Of a stretch of DNA of 64,000 nucleotides, positions 34,962 through 43,162 are shown one piece after another. The stretch's first letter is position 1. Every line of letters starts with the position of its first letter. The stretch lies in the NCBI GenBank assembly GCA_903862415.1, contig CAIOYD010000063.1:31267-95266 (forward strand), written 5' to 3'. This stretch comes from an uncultured Oxalobacteraceae bacterium (GTDB taxonomy: Bacteria > Pseudomonadota > Gammaproteobacteria > Burkholderiales > Burkholderiaceae_D). The notes below the pieces were generated by a model. The model saw only the letters and a list, made by a program, of their open reading frames with translations. It searched no databases and was not told where the DNA came from. A program made the translations under genes and the position numbers.

Positions 34962-36146
34962 TCAGTTTGCCTGATACATCGTCACCACACAGGCGCCACC
35001 AAGCCCAAGATTGTGTTGCAGCGCCACTCTGGCATTATCCACCGCGCGCGCCCCGGCATTGCCGCGCAATTGTTGCGTGAGCTCATAACATTGTGCCAAC
35101 CCGGTAGCCCCCAGCGGATGCCCCTTGGACAGCAAACCACCAGAAGGATTGGTCACCACCCGACCACCATAGGTATTGTCACCATCATTAATAAACTTTT
35201 CTGCACCGCCAATCGGACACAGACCCAACGCTTCATAGGTAATGAGTTCATTATGGGCAAAGCAGTCATGCAGCTCGACGACATCGATATCTTCCGGACC
35301 CAGACCGCTGGCTTCATAGACTTGCTTAGCCGCCTGCGCCGTCATATCAAAACCGACCACCCGCATCATATCGTTGCTGTCAAAAGTACTGGCAAAATCG
35401 GTCGTCATGGCTTGTGCAATAATAGCCACATCCGTACGCAAACCATGTTGCTGCGCATAGCGTTCCGACACCAGCACGGCCGCGGCGGCGCCACAGGTCG
35501 GTGGACAAGCCATGAGCCGCGTCATCACACCCGGCCAGATCATCGGTGAGGCCATCACATCCTCCGTGTTGACCACCTTGCGGAACAACGCCAGTGGGTT
35601 ATGTTCTGCATGACGGCTGGCCTTGGCGCGAATCCTGGCAAAGGTTTCCAGCTTGGTGCCGTACTTATTCATATGACTTAAACCTGCACCGCCAAAATAA
35701 CGCAGCGCAAACGGCACATTCTCCACCTGCACCAATTCATTGGTAATGGCATCAAAACGGTCAAATGGTGTCGGCCGGTCCTGATACATCGACGTCAGCG
35801 CACCGGGACTCATTTGCTCAAAACCCAACACCAGCACACAGTCGGCAGCACCACTGGCAATGGCCTGACGCGCCAGAAATAAGGCTGTTGAACCAGTAGA
35901 GCAATTATTGTTCACGTTCACTATCGGTATGCCCGTCAGGCCGACTTCGTACAGGGCTTTTTGCCCGCTGGTTGAATCGCCATACACATAACCAACATAC
36001 GCCTGTTGAATGGACTCATAGGCGACACCGGCATCGGCCAGTGCCAGACGAGTGGCTTGCGCACCCATCGCATCATACGGCGCATTGGTACCGGGCTTAA
36101 CAAAGGGAATCATGCCCACGCCAGTGACGATTACTTTTTGATTCAT
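34962..36146 (-). CDS. Thiolase family protein, SCP-x-type (lipid-transfer/3-ketoacyl-CoA thiolase)
   Basis: A 394-residue thiolase-fold protein, likely cleaving 3-oxo-2-methylacyl-CoA or a related substrate. The nucleophile Cys is in VNNNCSTGSTALFLA (about residue 80). The catalytic His is in GGLLSKGHPLGATGLAQ and the second Cys in LGLGGACVVTMY. The sequence type is that of SCP-x thiolases and archaeal acetyl-CoA acetyltransferase-like proteins, which often pair with a small DUF35 zinc-ribbon partner; none is encoded here. It is first in the minus-strand acyl-CoA operon, divergent from the PaaX-like regulator gene 90 bp away. Confidence 0.9.
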   Translation of the reverse strand: MNQKVIVTGVGMIPFVKPGTNAPYDAMGAQATRLALADAGVAYESIQQAYVGYVYGDSTSGQKALYEVGLTGIPIVNVNNNCSTGSTALFLARQAIASGAADCVLVLGFEQMSPGALTSMYQDRPTPFDRFDAITNELVQVENVPFALRYFGGAGLSHMNKYGTKLETFARIRAKASRHAEHNPLALFRKVVNTEDVMASPMIWPGVMTRLMACPPTCGAAAAVLVSERYAQQHGLRTDVAIIAQAMTTDFASTFDSNDMMRVVGFDMTAQAAKQVYEASGLGPEDIDVVELHDCFAHNELITYEALGLCPIGGAEKFINDGDNTYGGRVVTNPSGGLLSKGHPLGATGLAQCYELTQQLRGNAGARAVDNARVALQHNLGLGGACVVTMYQAN

Positions 36147-36172
36147 AGCAGCTCCATAGTAAACAGGGCAAC

Positions 36173-36185
36173 GTAATTTAATTAC
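36173..36185. promoter_or_regulatory. Palindrome in the divergent acyl-CoA promoter region
   Basis: GTAATTTAATTAC, a perfect 6-bp inverted repeat around one T, lies 27 bp upstream of the thiolase start and 52 bp upstream of the PaaX-like gene. It may be an operator for the divergent operons. It is AT-rich and short, so chance is not excluded. Confidence 0.35.
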
Positions 36186-36236
36186 AAATAATTCATGTTT
36201 GGGATATCATAAGTAATATTTCTTTATAACACAATC

Positions 36237-37049
36237 ATGCTCACTGTATGTAATATTCCCGTTAATCCTCCCAATGCCCCGTCATTGATTCAGGATTTAC
36301 TCGTCGCTCATGGTGATGCACTCTCGGTGCGGGCAATTTGCCGCACCGGCGCGTTAATCAACGTGCAGGAATCGGCTATCCGTGTGGCACTCAACCGTCT
36401 GGCGGCCAACGGCAAAATCTCCATCAGCTGTCGTGGCTGGTATGTCATGAACAGTTCAGCCATATCGCGTGCCGTCGACACCTGGCAACACAACAAAAAA
36501 CAGTTGCCAGTCTGGTCGGGAAACTGGCTGGCGGTTCACGATGCCGGAGTTTTAAAATCCGACAAAACCGTCTGGCGACACCACAATCTGGCTCTCGCGC
36601 TGTCTGGTTTTCGTTTATTTCAGCCGGGCCTGCATTTACGACCGGACAATCTACCCGGCGGCGTGCACGCCATGCGCCTGCAGTTACAGGAACTCGGACT
36701 CGCGCCACAGGCCGCCGTATTCCAGCTCAAACAGCTCGATGCCGATCGGCAGGCACAGGCGCTCACGCTGTGGAACACCATCAGCAGCGAGTACGAGCAA
36801 ATCCGTGCCGCACTCAAACAAAGCAGTCGACATTTCAGGCATGGCAAACTGGAAGATTGTGTGCGCGAATCACTCCTGCTCGGACGTGCCGTCATCAGCC
36901 GACTGGTACGTGATCCGCTGTTGCCAGACGAGCTGGCATCCATCTCACTGCACGTAGAGCTGACAAAAGAAACTAAAACCTACCAGCAGCAAGCCAGAAA
37001 ACTGTGGCAAACCTGGCTCAGCACGGAACCGGACACCGATAAGGACTGA
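36237..37049 (+). CDS. PaaX-like transcriptional regulator
   Basis: A 270-residue regulator with N-terminal winged-helix features (LIQDLLVAHGDALSVRAICRTGAL, then ESAIRVALNRLAANGKISISCRGWYVMN), followed by a PaaX-like central region (WSGNWLAVHDAG; LGLAPQAAVFQL). PaaX proteins are repressors that respond to an aryl- or acyl-CoA. It is divergent from the thiolase operon and its stop is 1 bp before the start of the AidB-like gene, so it probably regulates both arms. The ligand is presumably a pathway CoA ester, which is inference. Confidence 0.82.
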   Translation: MLTVCNIPVNPPNAPSLIQDLLVAHGDALSVRAICRTGALINVQESAIRVALNRLAANGKISISCRGWYVMNSSAISRAVDTWQHNKKQLPVWSGNWLAVHDAGVLKSDKTVWRHHNLALALSGFRLFQPGLHLRPDNLPGGVHAMRLQLQELGLAPQAAVFQLKQLDADRQAQALTLWNTISSEYEQIRAALKQSSRHFRHGKLEDCVRESLLLGRAVISRLVRDPLLPDELASISLHVELTKETKTYQQQARKLWQTWLSTEPDTDKD

Positions 37050-37050
37050 C

Positions 37051-38724
37051 ATGAACACAACAAACCAATTGGCCACCGACAGCTGGGGTGCCGTCACCCA
37101 CGAGGTACTCAACCAGCCAGACGAACTGGTTAATTACAACATGTACCTGAGTGATACGGTGCTGCAGGAAGCCGTGGTGCGCGAAGGTGGCGCTTGGGCA
37201 CAGGCAGAGCTGACCCGCTTTGGCGCAATGACCGGCAGCGCCGATTATCTTGAACTCGGTCATTTGGCCAACAAACACAAACCCGAACTGGAAACGCACG
37301 ATCGTTTCGGTCATCGAACCGATTTAATTCGCTTCCATCCGGCTTATCATGCCCTCATGGCCAGCGCCACCGCAGCCGGAATCCATTCCTCACCCTGGAC
37401 TGTACCGCAGAGTGGAGCCCATGTAGTACGCGCCGCCCATTTTTTTCTTCAGTCTCAAGTGGAAGCTGGTCATGGCTGTCCGATCACTATGACCTTCGCC
37501 GCCGTACCCTGCCTGCAATTACAACCCGATCTGGCCGCACAGTGGCTGCCCAAAATCACTGCTCATCACTACGATGCGCGCAATCTGCCAGCGGAACAAA
37601 AATCCGCACTGACCATCGGCATGGCTATGACTGAAAAACAGGGCGGCTCCGATGTCCGTGCCAACACCACCCGTGCCATTGCCATCGGCGCAGACGGACC
37701 TGGTGAGGCCTATGAACTGGTCGGGCACAAATATTTTGTCTCGGCCCCCATGAGTGACGCCTTTCTGGTGCTGGCTCAGGCTGAAGCTGGTCTGTCGTGT
37801 TTTTTGTTGCCGCGCTGGCGTCCTGATGGCAGTAAAAACCCCATGCAAATCCAGCGCCTGAAAAACAAAATGGGCAACACGTCCAACGCCTCGGGCGAAA
37901 CCGAATTGCGCGGCGCACTGGCCTGGATGGTCGGCACCGAAGGCCGCGGTGTGGCCACCATTATTGAAATGGTCGCCATGACGCGTTTCGACTGCATGAT
38001 AGGTTCGTCTGCCGCCATGCGCATGGCCACAGCCCAGGCGCTGCATCACTGCAGCCAGAGACATGCATTTGGCAAACAACTCACCGACCAACCTCTGATG
38101 CAAAACGTGCTCGCCGATCTGGTACTCGAATCGGAAGCAGCCACCACTCTTACCATGCGCATTGCCCGCGCGATGGATACGCGCCACCTTGCCCATGAAG
38201 ATCATCTGGTGCGACTGGTCACTGCTATCGGTAAATACTGGATTTGCAAACGTGCCCCCAACCACGCCTACGAAGCCATGGAATGCATCGGCGGCAGCGG
38301 CGTGATGGAAGACTCACCCATGCCACGACTGTATCGTGAAGCCCCGATCAATGCCATCTGGGAAGGCAGCGGCAATGTTCAATGCCTCGACGTCTTGCGT
38401 GCGCTACATAAAACTCCGGAAGTGCTGGACAGCTATTTTGCCGAGCTGGCCTTATCCAAAGGAATGAGTCCGGTTCTGGATCAAACTATCTGGCTGCTCA
38501 AGAGTGACTTAAAAAATACCCAGCACATCGAATATCGCGCCCGTGATCTGGTCGACCGCATGGCCTTAGCCCTGCAGGCATCACTGCTGTGGCGTCATGC
38601 GCCTGAGTACATGGCCAATGCCTTTAGTCTGTCGCGCCTGCAAAGCAGCGGACACCACAATTATGGCACCTTGCCCCACGGAATTGAAGTTCGGGATATC
38701 ATACAGCGTGCCATGCCTATATAA
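37051..38724 (+). CDS. AidB-like acyl-CoA dehydrogenase family protein
   Basis: A 557-residue protein of the AidB branch of the acyl-CoA dehydrogenase superfamily, longer than ordinary ACADs. Features: GMAMTEKQGGSDVRANTTRA (flavin/substrate region), VGHKYFVSAPMSDAFLVLAQ, MTRFDCMIGSSAAMRMATAQA, and YEAMECIGGSGVMEDSPMPR with YREAPINAIWEGSGNVQCLD. E. coli AidB is induced by alkylation stress and its in vivo reaction is uncertain. Here the gene is coupled to a PaaX-like regulator and faces a beta-oxidation operon, which favours a metabolic acyl-CoA role over DNA protection. Confidence 0.9.
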   Translation: MNTTNQLATDSWGAVTHEVLNQPDELVNYNMYLSDTVLQEAVVREGGAWAQAELTRFGAMTGSADYLELGHLANKHKPELETHDRFGHRTDLIRFHPAYHALMASATAAGIHSSPWTVPQSGAHVVRAAHFFLQSQVEAGHGCPITMTFAAVPCLQLQPDLAAQWLPKITAHHYDARNLPAEQKSALTIGMAMTEKQGGSDVRANTTRAIAIGADGPGEAYELVGHKYFVSAPMSDAFLVLAQAEAGLSCFLLPRWRPDGSKNPMQIQRLKNKMGNTSNASGETELRGALAWMVGTEGRGVATIIEMVAMTRFDCMIGSSAAMRMATAQALHHCSQRHAFGKQLTDQPLMQNVLADLVLESEAATTLTMRIARAMDTRHLAHEDHLVRLVTAIGKYWICKRAPNHAYEAMECIGGSGVMEDSPMPRLYREAPINAIWEGSGNVQCLDVLRALHKTPEVLDSYFAELALSKGMSPVLDQTIWLLKSDLKNTQHIEYRARDLVDRMALALQASLLWRHAPEYMANAFSLSRLQSSGHHNYGTLPHGIEVRDIIQRAMPI

Positions 38725-38753
38725 AAAAACACCAATAACAACGGAGACCAAGT

Positions 38754-40640
38754 ATGACCAATAAAAACGAAGGATTCAGTCGTCGCGAACTACTGCAAAG
38801 TCTGGCCCTGGCCTTAGCTGCTCCAGGCATGCTCACGCCCGAGATTGCTGCCGCCAGCGCTACCCCTGCTGGCTTTACCCCGGACGACAGTTACCCGCCT
38901 GCCCGCACCGGCCTGCGCGGCACCCATGTTGGCGCCTTTGAAGCTGCACACCAACTGCGCGACGGCATGCTCGACCGCCCGATACAGGAAAGCGGCCAGC
39001 ATTATGATCTCGTCATCGTCGGTGGTGGCATCAGCGGCTTATCTGCGGCCTGGCTGTATCGTCAGCAACAACCAACGGCACGCATTTTGATTCTGGACAA
39101 TCACGATGACTTTGGCGGCCATGCCAAGCGCAACGAATTTCACATCAATGGTGAAATGCACCTCATGAATGGTGGCACACTCAGCATCCAGAGTCCGCGC
39201 CCCTACAGCAAAGTAGCTGACGATGTCTTGAAATCGGTCGGCATCGATGCCCAGCGACTCAATACGCGGATACAGAACCGCCAGTTTTATCCGCGCCACG
39301 GACTCACGCAAGGATTCTTTTTTGACTCTGCCACCTTTGGTCGTGATGCCTTAATCCGCAAAACCCCGAAACACAGCTGGCAACAATTATTAGCTACGGC
39401 GCCTCTCGGACCACAGACCAAAAAAGATATTATCCGAATTGAAGAAGCCCATATCGATTACCTGCCAGATCTTAGTCCGGCAGAAAAAAAACAGCGCTTA
39501 AGCAGTCTGTCGTATCGCGACTTCCTGCTCACCCTTGTCAAAGCCGATCCGGAAACCGTCAAGTTTTATCAGCAACGCACTCACGGTGAATACTGCATCG
39601 GCATTGACGCCGTCAGTGCGCTCGATTGCTGGGGACTGGGATTCCCAGGCTTTCAGGGCATGGGCTTGCCGCCTGGCTCAATCCCGCGCATGGGGCCCAC
39701 GGCCGCCGGTTTTGCCGACACGGGTGGCTCTGTCGACGTCCATTTACCCGACGGTGGCGCGACAGTAGCCCGTTCACTGGTCCGAGCATTGATTCCCGCC
39801 GCCATCCCCGGGCGCAAGATCGAAGATTTAATGACCGCTCATGTCGATTACAGCCTGCTCGATCAAAAAGATAATCCCACCCGTATCCGCCTCAATTCGA
39901 TTGTCACGCGGGTACAAAACATCAGCCAGCCAGGCCAGGCTGACATGGCACGGGTCGAATACCTCAACGGCACCGAAGGCTATGCCGTCACTGCCACCCA
40001 CGCCATTTTAGCCTGCTGGAACATGCTCATTCCCTTCCTGTGTCCTGAATTGCCGCAAGCACAAAAAACCGCACTCGCATCATTGGTCAAAGCACCACTG
40101 ATTTACGCCAGTGTCGCCATCAAAAACTGGCATGCTTTTGAAAAACTGGGCGTTGAACGGATTCATTCCCCGGGTGGATTTTTTGCCGATGTCTGGCTCA
40201 ATGAATGGGTCTCGCTTGGTCACTACCACAACCCGCATGCCGCTTCCGAACCGATTATTGTGCACATGGTGCACACCCCCTGCGCACCGGGTCAGAATGG
40301 TACCGACCAGTTGCGTATCGGCCGGGCCAAAATGCTGGCTACAACACTCGAAGAATATCAACAGCAAATTCGTCAACAGCTCAATGCCATGCTCGGCAGC
40401 GCCGGCTTTGATGCCAACAGCGACATTCTGGCCATGACTGTCAACCGCTGGCCACATGGCTATGCGTTTGAATATGATCCTATGCTGTCCGAACCTCCGG
40501 TTGCAGGCAAAGAACCATATGTGATTGGCCGACAACGCTTTGGTGCCATCGCCATCGCCAATTCCGATTCGGGTGGACAGGCCTATATGGATAGCGCCAT
40601 CAATCAGGCCCACCGCGCCGTGACAGAACTCTTATCCTGA
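38754..40640 (+). CDS. Tat-exported FAD-dependent oxidoreductase (spermidine dehydrogenase-like)
   Basis: A 628-residue flavoprotein. The N-terminus FSRRELLQSLALALAAPGM is a twin-arginine signal, so it is probably folded with FAD in the cytoplasm and exported. The Rossmann motif DLVIVGGGISGLSAAWLYRQ is at about residue 84, followed by ILDNHDDFGGHAKRNEF. The C-terminal FAD segment is AIANSDSGGQAYMDSAINQAHRAV. Length and pattern resemble Pseudomonas spermidine dehydrogenase-type proteins annotated as NAD(P)-binding proteins. It is the last gene of the PaaX-like/AidB-like operon, 29 bp after the dehydrogenase, and ends in a terminator. The substrate in this acyl-CoA setting is unclear. Confidence 0.85.
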   Translation: MTNKNEGFSRRELLQSLALALAAPGMLTPEIAAASATPAGFTPDDSYPPARTGLRGTHVGAFEAAHQLRDGMLDRPIQESGQHYDLVIVGGGISGLSAAWLYRQQQPTARILILDNHDDFGGHAKRNEFHINGEMHLMNGGTLSIQSPRPYSKVADDVLKSVGIDAQRLNTRIQNRQFYPRHGLTQGFFFDSATFGRDALIRKTPKHSWQQLLATAPLGPQTKKDIIRIEEAHIDYLPDLSPAEKKQRLSSLSYRDFLLTLVKADPETVKFYQQRTHGEYCIGIDAVSALDCWGLGFPGFQGMGLPPGSIPRMGPTAAGFADTGGSVDVHLPDGGATVARSLVRALIPAAIPGRKIEDLMTAHVDYSLLDQKDNPTRIRLNSIVTRVQNISQPGQADMARVEYLNGTEGYAVTATHAILACWNMLIPFLCPELPQAQKTALASLVKAPLIYASVAIKNWHAFEKLGVERIHSPGGFFADVWLNEWVSLGHYHNPHAASEPIIVHMVHTPCAPGQNGTDQLRIGRAKMLATTLEEYQQQIRQQLNAMLGSAGFDANSDILAMTVNRWPHGYAFEYDPMLSEPPVAGKEPYVIGRQRFGAIAIANSDSGGQAYMDSAINQAHRAVTELLS

Positions 40641-40651
40641 ATGTGTTGTAA

Positions 40652-40682
40652 AACGTCAGCAAAAATTGCTGACGTTATTTCT
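40652..40682 (+). terminator. Rho-independent terminator after the flavoprotein gene
   Basis: An 11-bp perfect stem AACGTCAGCAA / TTGCTGACGTT with a 3-nt A loop, followed by ATTTCTT. It lies 11 bp after the stop codon. Confidence 0.8.
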
Positions 40683-40736
40683 TGTCCGCAACTACTCCCC
40701 CCCTCTTCCCGACATTCTCTCCTCACACACCATGCA

Positions 40737-40760
40737 TCTTGTAGGACTATTCCTACAAGA
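40737..40760. promoter_or_regulatory. Perfect inverted repeat upstream of the receiver gene
   Basis: TCTTGTAGGA, 4-bp spacer CTAT, TCCTACAAGA: an exact 10-bp dyad 100 bp upstream of the receiver-protein start. It does not end in a T run and lies away from the preceding gene's own terminator, so an operator is more likely than a terminator. The inner part TAGGACTATTCCTA is close to the site bound by RcsB-type NarL/FixJ regulators. Confidence 0.5.
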
Positions 40761-40859
40761 GCGTCACCATTCCCACACTGCGAATCAGCTATCGCTGATT
40801 TCTTATCAACACAATTTACTTGATACTGCATCCATATTAAAAACACGGCAAGACAGTAT

Positions 40860-41246
40860 ATGAATGTATGCATCGTTGAAGATTCAATCCATATCCAACA
40901 GCGGTTAAAAAATATGATTGATGATCTGCCAGAAATTCATGTCACCGGAATCGCCAGTGATTTGGCCACTGCAGCGAACTTTATTTTAAAAATAAATTCT
41001 GTTGCAAATCTACAGGACCGGTTGCAGGCAATTATTTTAGATACACAGTTACCCGATGGAAATAGTCTGAGTTTATTGAAAACAATTAAAAGTGAAGTTC
41101 CTGAAATCAAAGTCGTCGTGTTCAGCAATCATGCCGACGAAGAATGCAGAAATTTAGCAATGCGCGCCGGAGCAGACAGTTTTTTGGATAAATCCACCGA
41201 CTGCGATCAGCTGGCACCCTTATTACAATATTGGCTACATAATTAG
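40860..41246 (+). CDS. Single-domain response regulator (receiver only)
   Basis: A 128-residue CheY-like receiver with no output domain. Acidic pair in CIVEDS, phospho-Asp in IILDTQLPDGNSL, conserved Ser in VFSNHAD and Lys in FLDKSTD. It resembles the receiver of NarL/FixJ regulators but stops before any helix-turn-helix. The Crp/Fnr regulator gene begins 31 bp downstream. Its kinase is not identified; a NarX-type kinase gene (43163) is the nearest candidate. Confidence 0.9.
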   Translation: MNVCIVEDSIHIQQRLKNMIDDLPEIHVTGIASDLATAANFILKINSVANLQDRLQAIILDTQLPDGNSLSLLKTIKSEVPEIKVVVFSNHADEECRNLAMRAGADSFLDKSTDCDQLAPLLQYWLHN

Positions 41247-41277
41247 TACGTTCGACAAACCAGAAAGTGAGATCCTC

Positions 41278-42132
41278 ATGTTACAAGAATCCATCTTAGT
41301 TAATCCTATTTCCCAACTGTTGCGCGAAGAAGCCGCACCTGCCTGCAGCAACTGGAATAGCCAAAACAAACTATGGTCGACTTTAGCAGAGATAGGAGAA
41401 TTTCTGCATGTACCGGCAACGCAGGCAATGGTGCGTGAAAATGTCATGTTTCAGCACATTTACTTCAAAGCCGGTCAACGAATTCATACCTTGGGCCAAG
41501 CGTTTGATTCGCTTTTCCTGGTCAACTCCGGTTTTATCAAAACCGTGCTGTTTGATGAATTCGGTAACGAACAAGTACTCAACTTCCCCATGAAAGGTGA
41601 TGTACTTGGCATTGACAGCATCCATACCGGCCAACATATTTCCGAAGCGATCGCCCTGTCCGACTGCGATATTATTTTACTGCCCTTTAAAGCCATCACC
41701 ACACTGAGCCATACACATGATCAGCTGGCTCACGCCATGTTTGGACTGATGAGTAAAGAATTAGCCCGCCAGCAAATGCGTCTGAGCATACACGGTGCGG
41801 CCAGTGCAGAAGCCCGCGTCGCCAAATTTTTGCTCTCACTGTCAGAAAGATTCTTTTTGATGGGTTATTCCAAATCCACCTTTAATCTGCGCATGACCAG
41901 AAATGATATCGGCAGCTATCTGGGCTTAACCCTGGAAACCGTCAGCCGCACACTGTCGGCCATTAATGAACTCGGATTAATTTCCGTCAGTCAACGGCGC
42001 ATTTGCATCAACGATGCCGAAGCTCTGAAAAACCTGCGTAAATTACCATCCAACAAATTAAAAACCAAATTAACCGAATGCTTTCAGACCAGCAACATAA
42101 ATAGCTGGGGATTGGCACCGGCACTTAATTAA
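41278..42132 (+). CDS. Crp/Fnr-family transcriptional regulator
   Basis: A 284-residue regulator with an N-terminal cyclic-nucleotide-binding-type beta roll (FKAGQRIHTLGQAFDSLFLVNSGFIK, then FPMKGDVLGIDSI) and a C-terminal HTH (MTRNDIGSYLGLTLETVSRTLSAI). The recognition helix carries E-T-V-S-R as in FNR, which reads TTGAT-N4-ATCAA. Only one cysteine occurs in the N-terminal region, so the four-cysteine oxygen-sensing cluster of FNR is absent. It is likely DNR- or FixK-like, or senses something else. An FNR-like site overlaps its stop and precedes the universal stress gene. Confidence 0.9.
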   Translation: MLQESILVNPISQLLREEAAPACSNWNSQNKLWSTLAEIGEFLHVPATQAMVRENVMFQHIYFKAGQRIHTLGQAFDSLFLVNSGFIKTVLFDEFGNEQVLNFPMKGDVLGIDSIHTGQHISEAIALSDCDIILLPFKAITTLSHTHDQLAHAMFGLMSKELARQQMRLSIHGAASAEARVAKFLLSLSERFFLMGYSKSTFNLRMTRNDIGSYLGLTLETVSRTLSAINELGLISVSQRRICINDAEALKNLRKLPSNKLKTKLTECFQTSNINSWGLAPALN

Positions 42133-42138
42133 GATCAA
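42125..42138. promoter_or_regulatory. FNR/ANR-type binding site upstream of the stress protein gene
   Basis: TTAATTAAGATCAA matches TTGAT-N4-ATCAA at 9 of 10 defined positions. It overlaps the stop of the Crp/Fnr gene. A class II site at -41.5 would place the transcript start near 42173, 44 nt before the stress gene. No strong -10 hexamer is visible there. Confidence 0.45.
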
Positions 42139-42216
42139 TTAAAACCGTCTTGGCAGATTAACTTAACCGGGGTGGCTTTATCATTGGAAAGGTAAATAAT
42201 TCAATCAGGAGTTGTT

Positions 42217-43050
42217 ATGTCTTATAAAACGATTTTGGTACATGTTGATGATACTTCCCGTTCGCAGGAACGCATCCGTCTGGCGGCCGAGATGGCCATG
42301 CGCGAAGAAGCGCACTTGCTCGGTGTTGCCGATACTGGTGTTTCACGCTTCATCTACCAGGATGGCAATATTAACGGAGTCGATCCGAGCTTATTAAGCC
42401 ATCTTGAATACCTGCGCGAACGTGCAGTCCAGAATGTCGCCGACTTTAAAAAACAGGTTGAAAGTTTTGGCGTCCATTCCTTTGGTGCCGACATTACCCA
42501 GGATGATGCTCTGGGTGGCATAGGACTGAGGGCGCGCTACTGTGATCTGGTCTATGTTGGTCAAACCAATCCGGAAGAATCCTCTCCGGCTGTCATGGAT
42601 GATTTTCCGGAATACATGATCCTCAATTCCGGTCGTCCCGTCATTGTCGTACCCTATGCCGGAGAATTCAGCAATCCTGGCAAGCGTCCGCTGGTTGCCT
42701 GGGATGGCAGCCGTGCCGCCACCCGCGCCATTACCGACGCCATTCCCTTACTCAAGCGTGCCGAACTGGTGCATGTCGTGATCATCAATCCCAAAAACGA
42801 CACCCACGGTGAGCAACCCGGCGCCGATATTGCCGCCTATCTGGCACGTCATGGCATCAAGCTCGAAATCTCGGTCCATCGTACCAAGCTCGATGTCGGC
42901 AACGCCCTGCTGTCGCTGGCTGCCGATCTCAATTCCGACATGTTAGTCATGGGTGGATATGGCCATTCGCGCTTCAAAGAAATGATCATGGGCGGAGCTA
43001 CCCGCACCATTCTGGAAAGTATGACGATCCCGGTCTTAATGTCACATTAA
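42217..43050 (+). CDS. Tandem universal stress protein
   Basis: A 277-residue protein made of two USP domains (about 1-145 and 150-277). The second ends in MGGYGHSRFKEMIMGGATRTIL, close to the G-x2-G-x9-G-S/T nucleotide-binding motif. The first is more divergent and lacks a clear motif. Such tandem USPs are often induced in low oxygen or on growth arrest. An AGGAG ribosome site precedes the ATG, and the FNR-like box 79 bp upstream supports oxygen-linked control. A hairpin terminator follows. Confidence 0.92.
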   Translation: MSYKTILVHVDDTSRSQERIRLAAEMAMREEAHLLGVADTGVSRFIYQDGNINGVDPSLLSHLEYLRERAVQNVADFKKQVESFGVHSFGADITQDDALGGIGLRARYCDLVYVGQTNPEESSPAVMDDFPEYMILNSGRPVIVVPYAGEFSNPGKRPLVAWDGSRAATRAITDAIPLLKRAELVHVVIINPKNDTHGEQPGADIAAYLARHGIKLEISVHRTKLDVGNALLSLAADLNSDMLVMGGYGHSRFKEMIMGGATRTILESMTIPVLMSH

Positions 43051-43080
43051 GCCAACCTGCCGTAGTATAAGTGCACTAAA

Positions 43081-43112
43081 AAAACAGGATGTTGAATAAA
43101 ACATCCTGTTTT
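43081..43112. terminator. Bidirectional-looking terminator after the stress protein gene
   Basis: A 13-bp perfect stem AAAACAGGATGTT / AACATCCTGTTTT with a 6-nt loop, flanked by an A tract on the left and ending in T on the right. Confidence 0.75.
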
Positions 43113-43162
43113 CCGCTGGAATCATCTAGAATCGCACTTTCCCTGTACACATTGCCTTCCCC

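Noticed and set aside
35013..35549. 178-codon plus-strand frame
   Set aside because: Antisense to the thiolase gene, whose catalytic motifs are intact; no recognisable domain.
37519..38265. 248-codon open frame on the minus strand
   Set aside because: Lies fully inside the AidB-like gene on the other strand; composition is that of a mirror frame, with no family pattern.
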